Shown: positions 13,160 through 26,109, counted from the stretch's first letter. The stretch: 64,000 nucleotides of DNA from Acanthacorydalis orientalis (GCA_034766995.1 CM068315.1:36127818-36191817), one strand, 5' to 3'. Numbers and translations are program-made. Notes: a model not told the origin generated them from the letters alone.

Positions 13160-16066
13160 CTGCTTAAACAGTATCTATCACGTAGAGCAAAATCACAAAA
13201 AGGCGTGTGTATTTAAATTATTACTCATTTAATTCAATAATTATATTCATGACTAAAACATGAGACTTTTATAAATAAATGCATTTTTTATAAAAGTTTT
13301 ATAATTACAAATTCCTGATATTTTTAATCAGAGTAATAATTCGATTGTTATTTATAAATAAATGTTATTATGTTATATTTGTTTATTTTTTTTATACAAA
13401 AGTAATTTTATTTTTGTGTTGAGAAATTCGGGTTGGTTCCAATGATCAGTTTTTCTAATATTAAAAAAGGGAATGAAATAAAACTAAGACGAGATAGAAA
13501 AAAGATTAAAAGAAACACAAATTTTGTGTGTGTATATTTGTATATGTTGATAGTATTATATATATATATATGTGTACTAAAAAAAGTAAATGTCATTATA
13601 AATCAAAAAGAAATTTAAAGACTGTTTTTCAGTCCATTAATTGAATTTAAATAAAAAGTAATAAATTTTTATTATTCTATTATGTTTGCTAAAAAATTCG
13701 ACCCTAGCATACATTTCATTCATCAATACATAAAAATACATTCCCCTACTAACAGCGTCAGGGTAATCTATTATTTTTTGTATTGTGCTATTATAAGCAG
13801 ATTCTAAATTATTGGCTTCAAATATACAATGAAGAACATTTAAGAAATTACATGAATGCATTTTGGTTTATTTATAAATAAACAATATAACTAAACGGAT
13901 GATGAATTAATTTATAAACTTATTAATAAAAGCATTATATATATATATATATATGTGGTGTGTGTGTGTGTGTATTTATATAGAATCGAGGGGAGATTAA
14001 ACTGATTACAATGCGTCAAAACATTGAAGTTAATATTTACGCTAAATACTTTAGATATGAATTATGTAATTATTGTTAGTCGGAAACATAACTTTTTATA
14101 ATATATTTCAAGTAATTATCATACGAAAATAAAAATAATATTGAAAATATGTATTTACATTATTTACTTACAGAAATTCAATGAATAATTCAAAAATGAT
14201 ACATAATTTGTAAAAAAATAAAATATTTTTTAGATTTTATGTATTGAGATAAGAATTTATTAACAAATATTAAAATCAGTTAGCTTAAGTTTATTGATAA
14301 AACTTAAATTGCGAAAGTTTCTTGTGAAAATAATTATATATTTTTTGTACGCTTGAACTATTTTTAAATTGGAATACTTACATAAAATCATTACCATATA
14401 GGATGAATTGATGAAAACATTAAAAATATAATTTTATACTGAAAATAAATTTTGATTATTTTGTTAAATTTTCAATTTATAGTAAAACAAATCTTTTTAG
14501 GTTTAAATATATTTATTAGTAATGGATAATTGTTTTTATTATCTGCATTAGGATACCTGATATGGTAAATAATTGTGCAGTTTCAAATTTCTTTAATGTA
14601 TCCAAGATATCAATAAGAGTTTTTTAAAAAAGTCCTTAATTGATATTAATTTATAAATTTGTACAAAATATTATAAATGTAAATATTTATTTTAATGTTT
14701 TTCAAAAGTTAACTATTACAGTTTTTACCCAACTTGATAACTTATAAAATAACCATTTCAAAAGATGATTTTTTACTGCACTGAACAATTCTAAATCGGA
14801 TTTTCTCCCTTATTCTGCTAGTTTGTACCATCTAAAATATTGACAAAGAGAGAATGTATTATTGTAATGTTAGAAGTATTGGAATATGCTTGAACCGTTT
14901 GCAAAGTATTATATGCATGAATCAAAAAGGCTGTAATACAATGCTACTATCAGAAGAGAACACGCCCTGTTTTCTAACTAAAAGAAAAGAGCTGAATCAG
15001 TCTCGATACTAGTGTACTGACAACTCATTCCTAATGAGATTTAACCCTGTCGGAGAAGAATAAAAGCTCTGATTTTGTGCAGCGTCATACGAGAAATTAG
15101 AGTTAAAAAGATTTTATCAAATATGTGATGGTCGGTACCATTGTACTGGACGCGTGTCTGATTTCATTATAAATGAATACATGATTTCATTTCAGTGAAT
15201 TGATATTTTATAAGTCAATTTGTCAACGAAGTTTGTGTAATGAAGTATGACGATTCTAATGAAAAATGTAAAAAATATGCTAAGGGAATAATTTCATTTC
15301 GAATATAACTCGTTGCTTCTTTTATAATTCCTGTTTTGTTTTCTTATATATATATATATATAGTATTAAGATAAATTTAATTTAAAAATGAATCATATGA
15401 ATTATGAATCTAAAAATATTTTTAGATAAATATAAAAAGAGTCGACATTGATTTAACGAAAATGACACTAATGAAATTTTTTTGATTGTATATGAACTGT
15501 TTTTGATATTATTACACTATGTCCTGTCTATATGTTATAATGAGAATTTTCTTATTTAAATGCATTATTCCGGAAAAGGATGAGTTAGTTAGCCATAAAA
15601 AACTTTTGAAGAAAATTTAAAATTGTGTTTGAAATGTTGTATATAAAATATTATTTATATATTTATATCTTTTTACTCTAAAATGATTTTCAGATATAAT
15701 ATTACGTGTACGAAATAAATCCTTGTTTTATTTGTATATATGATTTCATTTCACCCTATGACCTCTTTCTGATATTTGATATTTTTGAATAAATATCATA
15801 CAATAACGCAACTGAATTTCATTATATATTAAAATATTTAAAAATAACTTTTGATAAATTCTAATCGAGCTTATTAAACGTACTAAATTAAATATTCATA
15901 TGTTTTTGCGAATTTATTCAATGTTTTCACTACATGGTAATTTCAGTGATACATGAATAAATTCCAAATATTCAAAAATGAATACAAACAATAAACCATA
16001 ACACCTGTGATGTTATCGATTATTTATGATATTGAGTTTATTTAGCATAAATTATTCTCAACTTAC

Positions 16067-16154
16067 ATTGCTCCGACATACAAAGCTTCTCTCTTGCTAT
16101 CCAAGTAGAATGTTCTGTAGTATAACATCCCACAAGAAAATTCTCGAACATGAT
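16067..16154 (-). CDS. Sema2a: Sema2a coding exon (start of sema domain)
   Basis: An 88-nt exon: 2 nt, 28 codons, 2 nt. The peptide runs HVREFSCGMLYYRTFYLDS then KREALYVGA, with a split Met completed by the next exon. This is the strongly conserved start of the Sema-2A sema domain: Arg-Glu-Phe-x-Cys-Gly, Leu-Tyr-Tyr-Arg-Thr-Phe and Leu-Tyr-Val-Gly-Ala-Met. Acceptor is TTTGTTTCAG|ATC and donor CAAT|GTAAGTTG. The first split codon needs an upstream exon ending in one base; a G would give Asp, matching Asp-His-Val-Arg-Glu in insect orthologues. About 9.5 kb of intron separates it from the next exon. Confidence 0.93.
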
Positions 16155-16383
16155 CTGAAACAAATTAGTTTCTGTATTACTTGTTATTGATGACGACGTT
16201 TATCAATATACTATAATTAGAATATTGTTATTTATACAATTTAAATGTTGCAGAAACATAATTTTAAAAACATATAATTCAGAATTTCGTTACATTTTAT
16301 GAAAAAGAAAATAATTATATTATTCAAAAATATTTTCTATTGAAGCAAAGCAATTCAATAAGTACTAAAACATACACACACCT

Positions 16384-16449
<66 letters not shown>

Positions 16450-17147
16450 TAGATAGAAAAAAAATAAAATTTGAAAAATTAATTTTAGATTCCAAGAAAT
16501 GATATACGGTGTAATGTATTATTTAAATTGTATATTTATGATTAAGTATTATGAGGATAAGAACTATATGTCATGTTTGTATAATTTTTTATATAATTAA
16601 GATACAAAATAATTGAATGAAAAAGATGACAGATATGGAATAATTGAAAAATTATCATCAACTGCATAATAAAATGATGTGAGAAATTAAAGGAAGACAA
16701 ATTTAAACATCTTATAATTAATTATATTTTAAAATGTTGTGCCTATGAATTGACAAAAACAACACAGTTTAGAAAAAAGATCAAATTCAATAAACAATAT
16801 TTCAAAACTACAAACTGAATTAATTTCATAAAAATAGTGTAAACGTTCCAATATAGCATGAAATCGCTAATAACTGAAAGTTGTACCGTTTTTTTTAAAA
16901 AATGACGTGTCTGTAAATATGAACAATTTCAATATAAATTGGAATTGCGTTTTTTATAACTAATAATAAAATATTGTTGTATGTTAAAACGCAATTCTCA
17001 TCAAAAACATTAATTGCTGTTATCGACTACCCGTTGCGTTTGTTAAATAAATGCACACACATACTGCAAAAATACATGTACACAGGTACTGTCGCTTATA
17101 GTGTGAAAATGGCCAGTGAATCAGTTTGAATGCAATATAAATGTTAC
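16155..17147. other. Probable Sema2a intron (about 1 kb)
   Basis: Lies between exon 16067-16154 and the candidate exon 17148-17216. Contains one long (TA)n tract (16387-16447) and nothing else recognised. It is a true intron boundary only if the 17148-17216 exon is real. Confidence 0.45.
16387..16447. repeat. (TA)n microsatellite, about 61 bp
   Basis: Pure TA, followed by GATAGATAG. Confidence 0.95.
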
Positions 17148-17216
17148 CGTGCGTTCGAGTGGTTAAATATTTGAAATGTTCGCTGTCAGAACAGCACGGA
17201 TACGAACACATCTCCA
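17148..17216 (-). CDS. Sema2a: Candidate upstream Sema2a exon (N-terminal Pro-Cys-Cys segment)
   Basis: A 69-nt candidate exon: 2 nt, 22 codons, 1 nt. The peptide includes EMCSYPCCSDSEHF and ends with His then a G at the donor CACG|GTAACAT. That G plus the AT opening exon 16067-16154 makes GAT (Asp), giving Asp-His-Val-Arg-Glu as expected. Insect Sema-2A proteins carry a Pro-Cys-Cys motif shortly before this point, which is the main reason for the call. Weak points: the acceptor (ATATCCCAG) has a poor pyrimidine tract, and the match outside Pro-Cys-Cys is slight. A signal-peptide exon further upstream was not recognised. Confidence 0.45.
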
Positions 17217-18817
17217 CTGGGATATGGGATTACAGACTGGTTTTGGGATCGTGCAACGTAATTGGGATTTAGAATACACTATTAACGAGCGATACGAGAT
17301 GTACATATTTTTAGTGGAATAAAAATAACAGTTTCGCAAGTAAAAAAATAGACGTAATTTATATTTGATATAAATAACAGTTGTGTAAAATACAGGTATT
17401 AAATTTAATAATTAGTTTCTTTTCATTCTGAGGTGTACAAAGATATATATGTGTGAAAACATATTTTATGTTGGTGTGCGAAATGTTGTCATAACAATTT
17501 AACGAATGTTGTGGATAATATAAATTATACATAAGGATTTAACTGGCGTTTTCGGCGCTCTATTCCCCTTGTATTAAACATTACGAATTATAAATTGTTT
17601 TGTGTAGCTAAATAAATAATATGAAGGTGACGGAAGTGATGAGTGTGTAAATTAATTATTTTATAAATAATTCATTTATAGAAATTATATTTTTACTTTC
17701 TCCAGTGCACATTTTTAATCTAGAGTTATTTATATTTAAATTTTAATTAGTATATAAATTTATACATATTTTAAATATGCAAATTTTTAATTTACGCACA
17801 CTTTTTTATACGTGGTTCATTTTATCATTAGAGCGAAACTTGTATAAATTTAAAGTATGGAAAGTGAATAATTATAAAATATATTTTTGAAATGCATTAT
17901 AAATTAATATATTATCGTTTTTATAATATTTATTTTTTAACGAAAATATTATATACGATATTATTAATATTAGAGCTAATTATAAATGTCAATGAAAATA
18001 TTTGATTTTTATTCATTTTTTTGTTTACCATTTCATAATTACATTAATCTAAAAAAAAGTATATAAACAATGTAATTACATTAAAGGAAGTTATATTTTA
18101 TATTAATGCGAGTTGCAGTAGTAAGAAGTTATTAATTGAAAATTATAATTCATAATTATTTCATTAAATGTCTGACAACATGCGAAAAGATTAAGTTTTA
18201 TAATGATTACAGAAAAAATAATTAGTATTAAATATTATCGTATAATTATTACCAATATTATTAAATATTCATATATAAAGTTTACTTTTTAATAATTGTT
18301 CTTATTTTAGTATTTCTTCACTGGAAGCATATGCAGATTTTTATTGATTAATTTGTTATTATTTTCATTTATTATTATAAAATTTGACATACAATTATTC
18401 CAAAACCAATAGAAGAGTAAATATTACTGAATAATAAAGTTTATAACTGATGATCTAAAGTGTTTTTTTCTTTATTTTGGAAAAGAATTTTCTATTAGAG
18501 CTGTACATTATTTTCTTATAATTGATTTATTAAATACTATAAAATATTTAAAAATTGTGTACGTTTGTGCAAAGATTCAATAAAGTGTAATGTTCTAATA
18601 TAACACACACAGAATAGAAATTTTATTATAACTTTAAACTTGAATATATAAAATACGAAAGTTTACGCAAGTTTATTATCATTTAAATTTTATTGTATAT
18701 TTCTATATATATATATATATAAAATCAAAATTATCCACAAAAAACTTTATAAAGCATTACGTTACAAAAAATAATCTATCTGCAAGAATGTTTATATAGA
18801 CATACTAACATACATAT

Positions 18818-18851
<34 letters not shown>

Positions 18852-18894
18852 ATCCATGACGTCGACTATTTATTTGATATATTTATTGTTCCAT

Positions 18895-18995
18895 TCGGTT
18901 ACAAGTGCATGCTTATAATTAACCAGTGGGCGAGAATTGCGAGCTCGGAGGTTGACGAGCTAAGCGAGTAGCGGGCGGAGCCTTCTGGTTTAATA
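18895..18995. other. GC-rich patch
   Basis: About 100 bp with GAGCTCGG and GCGGGCGGAGCC. Short inverted ends (TTAACCAG near the left, CTGGTTTAA at the right) suggest a small inserted element. A loosely similar patch lies at 44565-44650 in reverse orientation. Confidence 0.25.
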
Positions 18996-19053
18996 TAAGT
19001 TTAAACCAAATATTTATGAAGAAAGTACTAAAATAATTCCTTTTGAAACACAC

Positions 19054-19054
<1 letters not shown>

Positions 19055-19118
<64 letters not shown>
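19055..19118. repeat. (TA)n microsatellite, about 64 bp
   Basis: Pure TA. Confidence 0.95.
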
Positions 19119-19120
<2 letters not shown>

Positions 19121-19298
19121 ACTTTCGAAATGTCTATAAATTTGGAACTTTTTTTAAAAAAAAATTATCTAACGTAATAGAATTCATATTTATTCGTAAT
19201 ATGCAAGTGTAATGATCATATATTTTCAGAGTTATAAAAGTTGATTCCTCTATAATGAAGCTGTCAGTAAAGGATCATCATATTTCATATCCGCGGTA

Positions 19299-19628
19299 AT
19301 GAAAAAGAAACACGAATTGAAAGTAAAAAAAAAACAGCATACTCTCACAAATAATTGTATATACGTAGAGCAGTATTTAGAATGTAACTTTATCGTTCAA
19401 TGTGTATATTCCCTTGGTTATCGTAATCTGAGAGTTGATCCTTTGAGACGATGCAATGCCTTCAATGGAAAAACATATCCATATATTGTAAATAATAGAA
19501 GCTATCTTATTCCACATCAAGATCGTCGGACTTGTGAACTGATATTTGAACTACTTGTGTCGACGAGATATTTCTATAATCAACTCGTAGGACAAGACTT
19601 ATACATATATAGGCATGATGTTTTGTAG
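19299..19628 (+). CDS. Unrecognised 109-codon open frame
   Basis: One of the longest frames here that is not made of TA repeats. The first 15 codons are lysine-rich; later sequence includes ECNFIVQCVYSLGYRNL and RRTCELIFELLVSTRYFYN. No domain, signal peptide or splice support recognised. It lies in a GC-richer patch that continues to about 19900 without an open frame. It may be a relic or chance. Confidence 0.15.
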   Translation: MKKKHELKVKKKQHTLTNNCIYVEQYLECNFIVQCVYSLGYRNLRVDPLRRCNAFNGKTYPYIVNNRSYLIPHQDRRTCELIFELLVSTRYFYNQLVGQDLYIYRHDVL

Positions 19629-20230
19629 ATACGCCGCTAAGTCCTTGAATTCGGATGTAACTATCTACAATATACAAGCTTTGACGCGTCGGGATCGCAA
19701 CCCTAACGGTTTGGTCTGACCCCTGTAAACGGTTTCGCGTCTCTTATCGCATAACAGAAACTTTTAGAATAGTAAGGAAACTCACGAAATCAACTGTACG
19801 CGCCCGTTTTCGTCACGATGAACGTCAGACGTTTCAAATACGTATCGATGTTTCTAAAGATTCTCTCTAGCTATGCCTTCTTTACTGATAAACATTGGTG
19901 GTGCTTTAATCATCACTTTAACTTTACATAAACCCAGTAAAAAATACTGAAGTTTATACTGATATAATAAGAAGATAGTAAAGCAATGCAAATTTACATA
20001 CAAATACACAACAATACTGAGTTAAAACTATTTATGTAATTAATTTAAAATATATTTTATTCACAGCATTAAATAAAAAAAAATACTAAAACTGAATATT
20101 TTAAATAATAAGAATGTATTTGAAAGTATTGTTTTTAATACTGATATTATGAAAATATATATTAACTCAATATCTATCTATCTATCTGTATATATATATA
20201 TGTATAAATATATATCCATATATTATATGG

Positions 20231-20234
<4 letters not shown>

Positions 20235-20270
<36 letters not shown>
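20235..20270. repeat. (TA)n tract
   Basis: Pure TA, preceded by (TATC)n-like sequence at about 20172-20186. Confidence 0.93.
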
Positions 20271-20274
<4 letters not shown>

Positions 20275-20637
20275 TATTTTTATTCCATTATATATAATTT
20301 TCTGTATTACTTCAAGAATTGTTTTGTAATCTTTATATGCTAATGAACTCTAATATATAAATAAATATTTTTATATTTTGTAAATACTTGACTCTGGAAA
20401 ACAAATAATAATCCAATAAACTATTATATATATTAATTAAAAATGTTGATTAATTGTGCAATAACTATTATGATCATTATTATAATATTGAATAATTACA
20501 TTTTTATAATATTTTAGCTGAAATTTTTTGATACGATTATTTATAATTATTTTATTTTATTATTTTTAATTACTACTATAATATTATATAGATTTTCAAT
20601 CCAATTTATAAATTATTCAAGGTTTTTTCAAAATTAG

Positions 20638-20750
20638 TGCTGGAAATTTTCGAGTTTCCTGTTGATGACTGGAACTGTTTACTTCTATCTCGAAAATTGG
20701 TTAACGAAATGATTTTCTATGATGCTCAGCCATCTTCTCGTAATAACATG
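20638..20750 (+). CDS. Candidate exon of an unrecognised gene
   Basis: A 113-nt segment with acceptor TTTTTTCAAAATTAG and donor ATG|GTAAAG, open in one frame (2 nt plus 37 codons, exit phase 0). The peptide includes LEIFEFPVDDWNCLLLSRK and IFYDAQPSSRNNM, a protein-like composition unusual for this A/T-rich DNA. I do not recognise the protein. No partner exon with matching phase was identified nearby. Chance cannot be excluded. Confidence 0.4.
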
Positions 20751-22237
20751 GTAAAGAATATTTATTTAGAAAGAATATATTTATTCATTTCAGATTAGGA
20801 CTATAGAGTTATTGATTTTATTTTGAGTAACAAGTATACAAACATTTGAGTATTTGGCTTATTGCGTCAATATTATACAGAGATTTTATATAAATTTGAT
20901 TTTATTGCAAAGAAAGTAAAAAAGAGGTCGAGAAAAAAAAATAAATTATAGAAATAGTTATTTCTAAAATTTCAATTGATCTTATCTGACAATAAAATTT
21001 AATTTATATTACCTATATTAAGTAATAGAAAGACTAGTTTATGAATAAATACTTGTTTCTGAAACTTCGTGTTGTCTAGACACTTAATAATTACTAAATA
21101 CTATATTTTTTTGCGGTAGAAATATGTTGATTGTCATTAAAAACAAGTTATAATTTTTAAAGTCGATATTATTTAATTAATAAAGAATATTTGTTATTAA
21201 TATATATTGGACATATATATATATATATGATAATTAGTTTAGATATTTTTAAACAAGATAACTTTTTTTGAAGAAAATATTCAAGAGATATAAATGACAA
21301 AAAAAATATAAATACATTACGATTTTAATTGATTTCTTAGAAACGAAAACAATTCCGTAATAAAATTGACGGACAGTATTATACGATTATAAAGAAATAA
21401 TATATAAAAATACGAAACGAATTGATTAAAAAAGACATAAGTAAAGAAGATTGATTACAAAATACGGTTTTGTGTGAAAAACAAGCGAAAGATTTATGAA
21501 GTAAATACGTAACCAGACGATGGGTGAATGTATGTGTGTATATGGTAAAAATTCAAACACTCCGTACAGAAATAAGGAAAGTTATTTACAGAAAAGCGAA
21601 CACGTTGAGTTTAATATTAATAATGTAGATTGTATTGTAATATATATTGATGAGTTAACAATTTTCAATTGTGTGCATTTTCGTAACAATCTTTTACACT
21701 CACATATACATAAATTTACATATATGTTTATTTTGTATATATATATATATATATGTGCTATTAGAGAAAGGAAAGAAAAGTTTAAAAAAAATAACACACA
21801 GTTTCCAGTATAAGTAAATTAAGACGTATGTGGAATTGAAAAAAGTATATGTTTGTGTAATTTTTGAAACATGATCTTGTGAAAAAAAATAAAATGTAAA
21901 AAAATTGATACTAGTAAAGTACATTAAATATTATGTCATTAAGAAAATACATTTTCTAAAGACAGAAGTACTGCTTTCAGTGGTTTCAAAAGGAAAGAAA
22001 ACTTTATTTCTGACTGATTACTTTCCTCTATGTATCCCTAAAAGTTTTCATTGAAGAATATAGTGATTTTACTGATGCGCGTGTCTCTATGAACGATTTA
22101 TTTTTTATTAACCTTCTTTTTATAACTTTTAACAAAAACGTTTATGTATTATCTATTTTTCAATAAAAAGCAGGACATGCTATTTTGATTAAATTCGTTC
22201 CTCACTGGCATTTTTTCAATAATTTAAATGTATAAAG

Positions 22238-22238
<1 letters not shown>

Positions 22239-22283
<45 letters not shown>
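22239..22283. repeat. (TA)n microsatellite, about 45 bp
   Basis: Pure TA. Confidence 0.95.
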
Positions 22284-22285
<2 letters not shown>

Positions 22286-23239
22286 CGTTTGAGACTTAAG
22301 ATCATTTCAGACTACGGGTATATTACCTTGTATGTATATTTTGTATTAAACGTACACTTTTCCTTAGTAATTTTTAAATATCTTGCGTTTTCATAATAGA
22401 ATGTGGTTCTTTACGGTACTTCCGTACCAGGTTATTAATACAAGTATGTTATTTTTTTCATTAAGAAGTTACATTCATTTTTTATTAGAAACTTTAGATT
22501 CCTATAAGCTTTATTATTTAATATTATATTGACAATATACCCCTTTCATGATAAAAATTATTGTAACGTAAAGCACAGATTTTTGCAGGAAGTAATTTGT
22601 AATCCATCAATAGAATATAATGTAAAATAAAATTTCATTGATTGCAAACATTACAAAAGTACTCTTTGATGGGTTTAATTCCATATCACTTCATTTTGCT
22701 TGATAAAAAATTATTAATACTGCAAGTGTTGAATACGTAACCCAAAAATACAGTTTCCTTATAAATAATGTAATTGTCGGAAAAAACACCAAAGATTTAA
22801 ATTAATGCGATAAATATACTGATAAAAGAATTAATTTTGAAAAAAATATTTTCATTGAAACGATAAATTATTGTAGAAGTTAGATAATATTAATCGCGTA
22901 CAAATTTAATTACCAATTATATTCTAATTGTCAATGATTACTGAGAAATATATACATGTAAAGTTTTTGCAGAAAATTAGCAATTTACTTTAAATAAGTT
23001 TCAGTTAATTAGAATACTCCATATTTTTCCTATAATCAAATAAAATTGAAAATTACTTGAACTACTTAATATAAATAATAGAAATACACTATAGAGAATA
23101 ATTACATGGTATAAAAATTAATGTACGAGAAATATTCTCTTGATGGCTGTAATCTGTATTTCAAATATTATTAATTACAAAAAAATTAAAATTTGATGCG
23201 TAAGAAAATTATTTATTATGCTGATAAAAATGTAAATTA

Positions 23240-23248
23240 CATATATAT

Positions 23249-23317
<69 letters not shown>

Positions 23318-23320
23318 GTA
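23240..23320. repeat. (TA)n microsatellite, about 80 bp
   Basis: Interrupted once by AATA and once by TTTA. Confidence 0.93.
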
Positions 23321-23386
23321 TAGCAATATATATTTAAAATTTTAGAATATGGAACAAAGATACAATGAACGAGTATGTTTTTTCAG

Positions 23387-23465
23387 TGCATTATACGAAT
23401 GTTTGCTGCAACGCGGCGTACATTTAACCAGTGACCGCTCGTGTTGGTTGTCAGAGAAAATTTAA
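23387..23465 (+). CDS. Weak candidate terminal exon
   Basis: Acceptor GTATGTTTTTTCAG is followed by 1 nt and 25 codons reading ALYECLLQRGVHLTSDRSCW and LSEKI, then TAA. It is GC-richer than its flanks. No match and no partner exon; listed because the acceptor and composition are better than background. Confidence 0.18.
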
Positions 23466-24425
23466 ATAATATTTATATAAGGGTGACACAACGTCAGCTC
23501 TGTAAAATGATAAATGACCACAACGCACACTGCTTTCAAAACAATGTATATTCGTAGTAGTGTCATGCCTTATTTTAACAGGAAATTATGGAAGGTAACT
23601 GAAGATGTTACTTAAAGAAACAAGGAATTGTACATTGAAATGCTCTTTTTTCTGTAATTAATGGTTATTATTTAAAAATAAGATTATTCATTTTTAAAAA
23701 ATATTTTTGTAGAATAGTTGTTTAATAGACACTACTTTCCTTTTTTACCGGAACTATTTTTTTATTAAATAATTATATATTATGAAAATTTTATATCATT
23801 ATTCACATTATTTAAGAATGTATTAGATACTTTTTGTTAGATATAAAATATTATAATTAAAAAATGTGTTTATTTTTATTTCAACGAAGAGTATGTATTT
23901 TTTCAGTAAACGATTATCTTTTTAATATCAAACCTTTTTCATGTCTATTACAGAAAATAATTTTATTGAAATAAACTTTAAGATAAAATAATTTTTACTG
24001 TATTTTTGTACAATTACTTCAGTTTGTGGTATTTAAGTATGCTTTTTTTGTTCTTTAATAATATATACGAGTATTACACAAACCTTAACAATACCATAAT
24101 AATAATTATTTTATCACATTTCTGCAATTAAACTTCTTTTGATGAAAACAATAGTTTAATTCCAAGTAGTCAAGAATCACGTTTTACATTAAATGTTGTA
24201 TTACAATATCATTGATTTGCATCTTTCGTTGCTAATGTTTTATAAAAATGTTTGAAATGAACAGATGTGTAAATAGAAAACAAGCAAATTACAGCTAATA
24301 TCAAATAATTAATTTATACGTTTTATTTAAAATTATTATTAATTTTTTAATTTATGTTCATACAGATGATGTTTAACATTATATTTGACTTTAAATATAG
24401 TTTAAAAATGTTTCTTATTTTTTTG

Positions 24426-24468
<43 letters not shown>

Positions 24469-24734
24469 CGTGTGTGTGATAGCATAACACTATAAAAAAA
24501 TAAATCTTCACTTTTTCCTTCTTATCAGTAAACTGGATGTGTTGCTTTATTTTTATACTTTTTCTTTGCTGCCTTCTTATACTTTTTTGCTGCCTTTAAA
24601 TTTAGTTTTAAGTTTAAAAGTGCTATTTGAAACTTATAAGTTTGTTTTCACTTCAAATCAGATTACAATCTATCGAATATAAATTAGAAAAGCAAAAGTT
24701 GTTTGTTGTTTTATATGAAAGAATTGATTACTAT

Positions 24735-24737
<3 letters not shown>

Positions 24738-24791
<54 letters not shown>

Positions 24792-24800
24792 TAGTGTGTG
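24738..24800. repeat. (TA)n(TG)n compound microsatellite
   Basis: TA block then TG block; a similar TA/TG compound is at 24427-24478. Confidence 0.93.
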
Positions 24801-25524
24801 TTGTGATTATGTGATGTGTATTTATTTATACTGTTTAAATATATGAATTTAGTAACACATTTGTTAGAATTCGATCTGAGAGTTCTATTGTAAAATGCCA
24901 GATGTTATCACTGATTTGTTTTAAATATTTAGTAGGGTTGCTGTCAATGCACTAAGCCCCTGTAAAAGATATGTTTTCGACTGGTGAAAAACAACAAACT
25001 CGTTAGCAGTAAACGATAAGAATGTGCAACCCATAATCAACATCCATTAATTATTTGATAACTGTAGTGAAGTTATACAGTAGCCACAGTTTACATGTTA
25101 TTACAACCGAATGTGTGCTTATGGTTAAACATCGGTTTGCTGCCGGTTGTTTCTTACAACATTGCGTGCACGTGCACCACTACACGTGTACATGCGAACG
25201 TGGCGTACCTGTCGTGAGATAATAGAACCACGACAACTGAACCCAGTGTTCGTATAAACGCACACCACAGTTATTTCCATCTACATTTATATCTGATACA
25301 ATTTGACTAGCATAAAACTCGAACTTATGACCTCATAACAAGTTAATTGTATGCGATTCTGAAAGCTTATTGGCCATATTGAGGCAATATTTATAAATTG
25401 TTTACATTAACATTAAGCTATACGTATATGAAAACTAATTATACGAGCACAGAATGAGTTTTTTATCTTTCCCTCCTATGTAATATAAATACATACATAA
25501 GCACACAATTATACGCACACACAA

Positions 25525-25525
25525 T

Positions 25526-25585
<60 letters not shown>

Positions 25586-25586
25586 T
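25525..25586. repeat. (CA)n(TA)n compound microsatellite
   Basis: CA block then TA block with one G. Confidence 0.93.
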
Positions 25587-25742
25587 TTAGAAGAAAGTGG
25601 TTTTTTTTCAACTATTTTTGTTATAATTCACAAAATTAAATACTATATTGTTTACGATTTATAAAAAAAATTTTTTAAATTTAAAATAAATAAAAGTATG
25701 ATAACGACTGAAGAGTAGGTATGTTACTATAAAACTTTTCAA

Positions 25743-25964
25743 TTACCGTAGTAATCCTTAACCTTATATCTTTCGTATAAGTTGACCTTATACGAACTGT
25801 ATAAGGAACACAAATTCACCTTATATAAACCATATATAATTTGTATAAGGTGAAGGTGACGGTCACTATCATTCATATATGGTCATTAAGCCTATAAAAC
25901 GGGACATTCTTTACCGTATAAGGATCTTATAAAGTCACTTTATATGCCTTATAAGATTAATATA

Positions 25965-26017
<53 letters not shown>

Positions 26018-26109
26018 GCCCATATAAGGATTCTGATCCTTATATAAATTGTTTAAGGAATATCTAAAACCTTATACGAAAGATATATGGTTGAGGATTA
26101 TTAGGGTAA
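25743..26109. mobile_element. Unclassified foldback (MITE-like) element
   Basis: Terminal inverted repeats of 39 bp (25743-25781 and 26071-26109) match at 35 positions. They begin TTACC(G/C)TA(G/A)TAATCC and end ATATCTTTCGTATAAG. Nested inside are further inverted repeats: TTCACCTTATATAAA with its partner (25815-25854), GTGACGGTCAC (about 25856-25866) and a hairpin around ATAAGGATTCTGATCCTTAT (about 26025-26044). A (TA)n tract (25967-26013) fills the middle. The CTTATA/TATAAG motif recurs about a dozen times. No coding capacity and no convincing target-site duplication. Confidence 0.65.

Larger units (their letters stand above)
6570..16066. other. Sema2a intron (about 9.5 kb)
   Basis: Bounded by recognised minus-strand splice sites. 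Holds the best-preserved family-A mariner derivative (11594-12160), several (TA)n arrays, and two GC-richer islands (about 9570-9990 and 12790-13180). A 74-codon minus-strand frame at 13637-13861 is amino-acid-like but unrecognised and not flanked by convincing splice sites. Confidence 0.8.

Noticed and set aside
13637..13861. 74-codon minus-strand frame with a protein-like stretch (LESAYNSTIQKIIDYPDAVS)
   Set aside because: No recognised family, no convincing splice sites and background base composition; not enough to call a gene.
14150..14230. CTTAC donor-like sites on the minus strand (also near 26495, 33770 and 48155)
   Set aside because: No open, protein-like segment with an acceptor behind them; such motifs are expected often in A/T-rich DNA.
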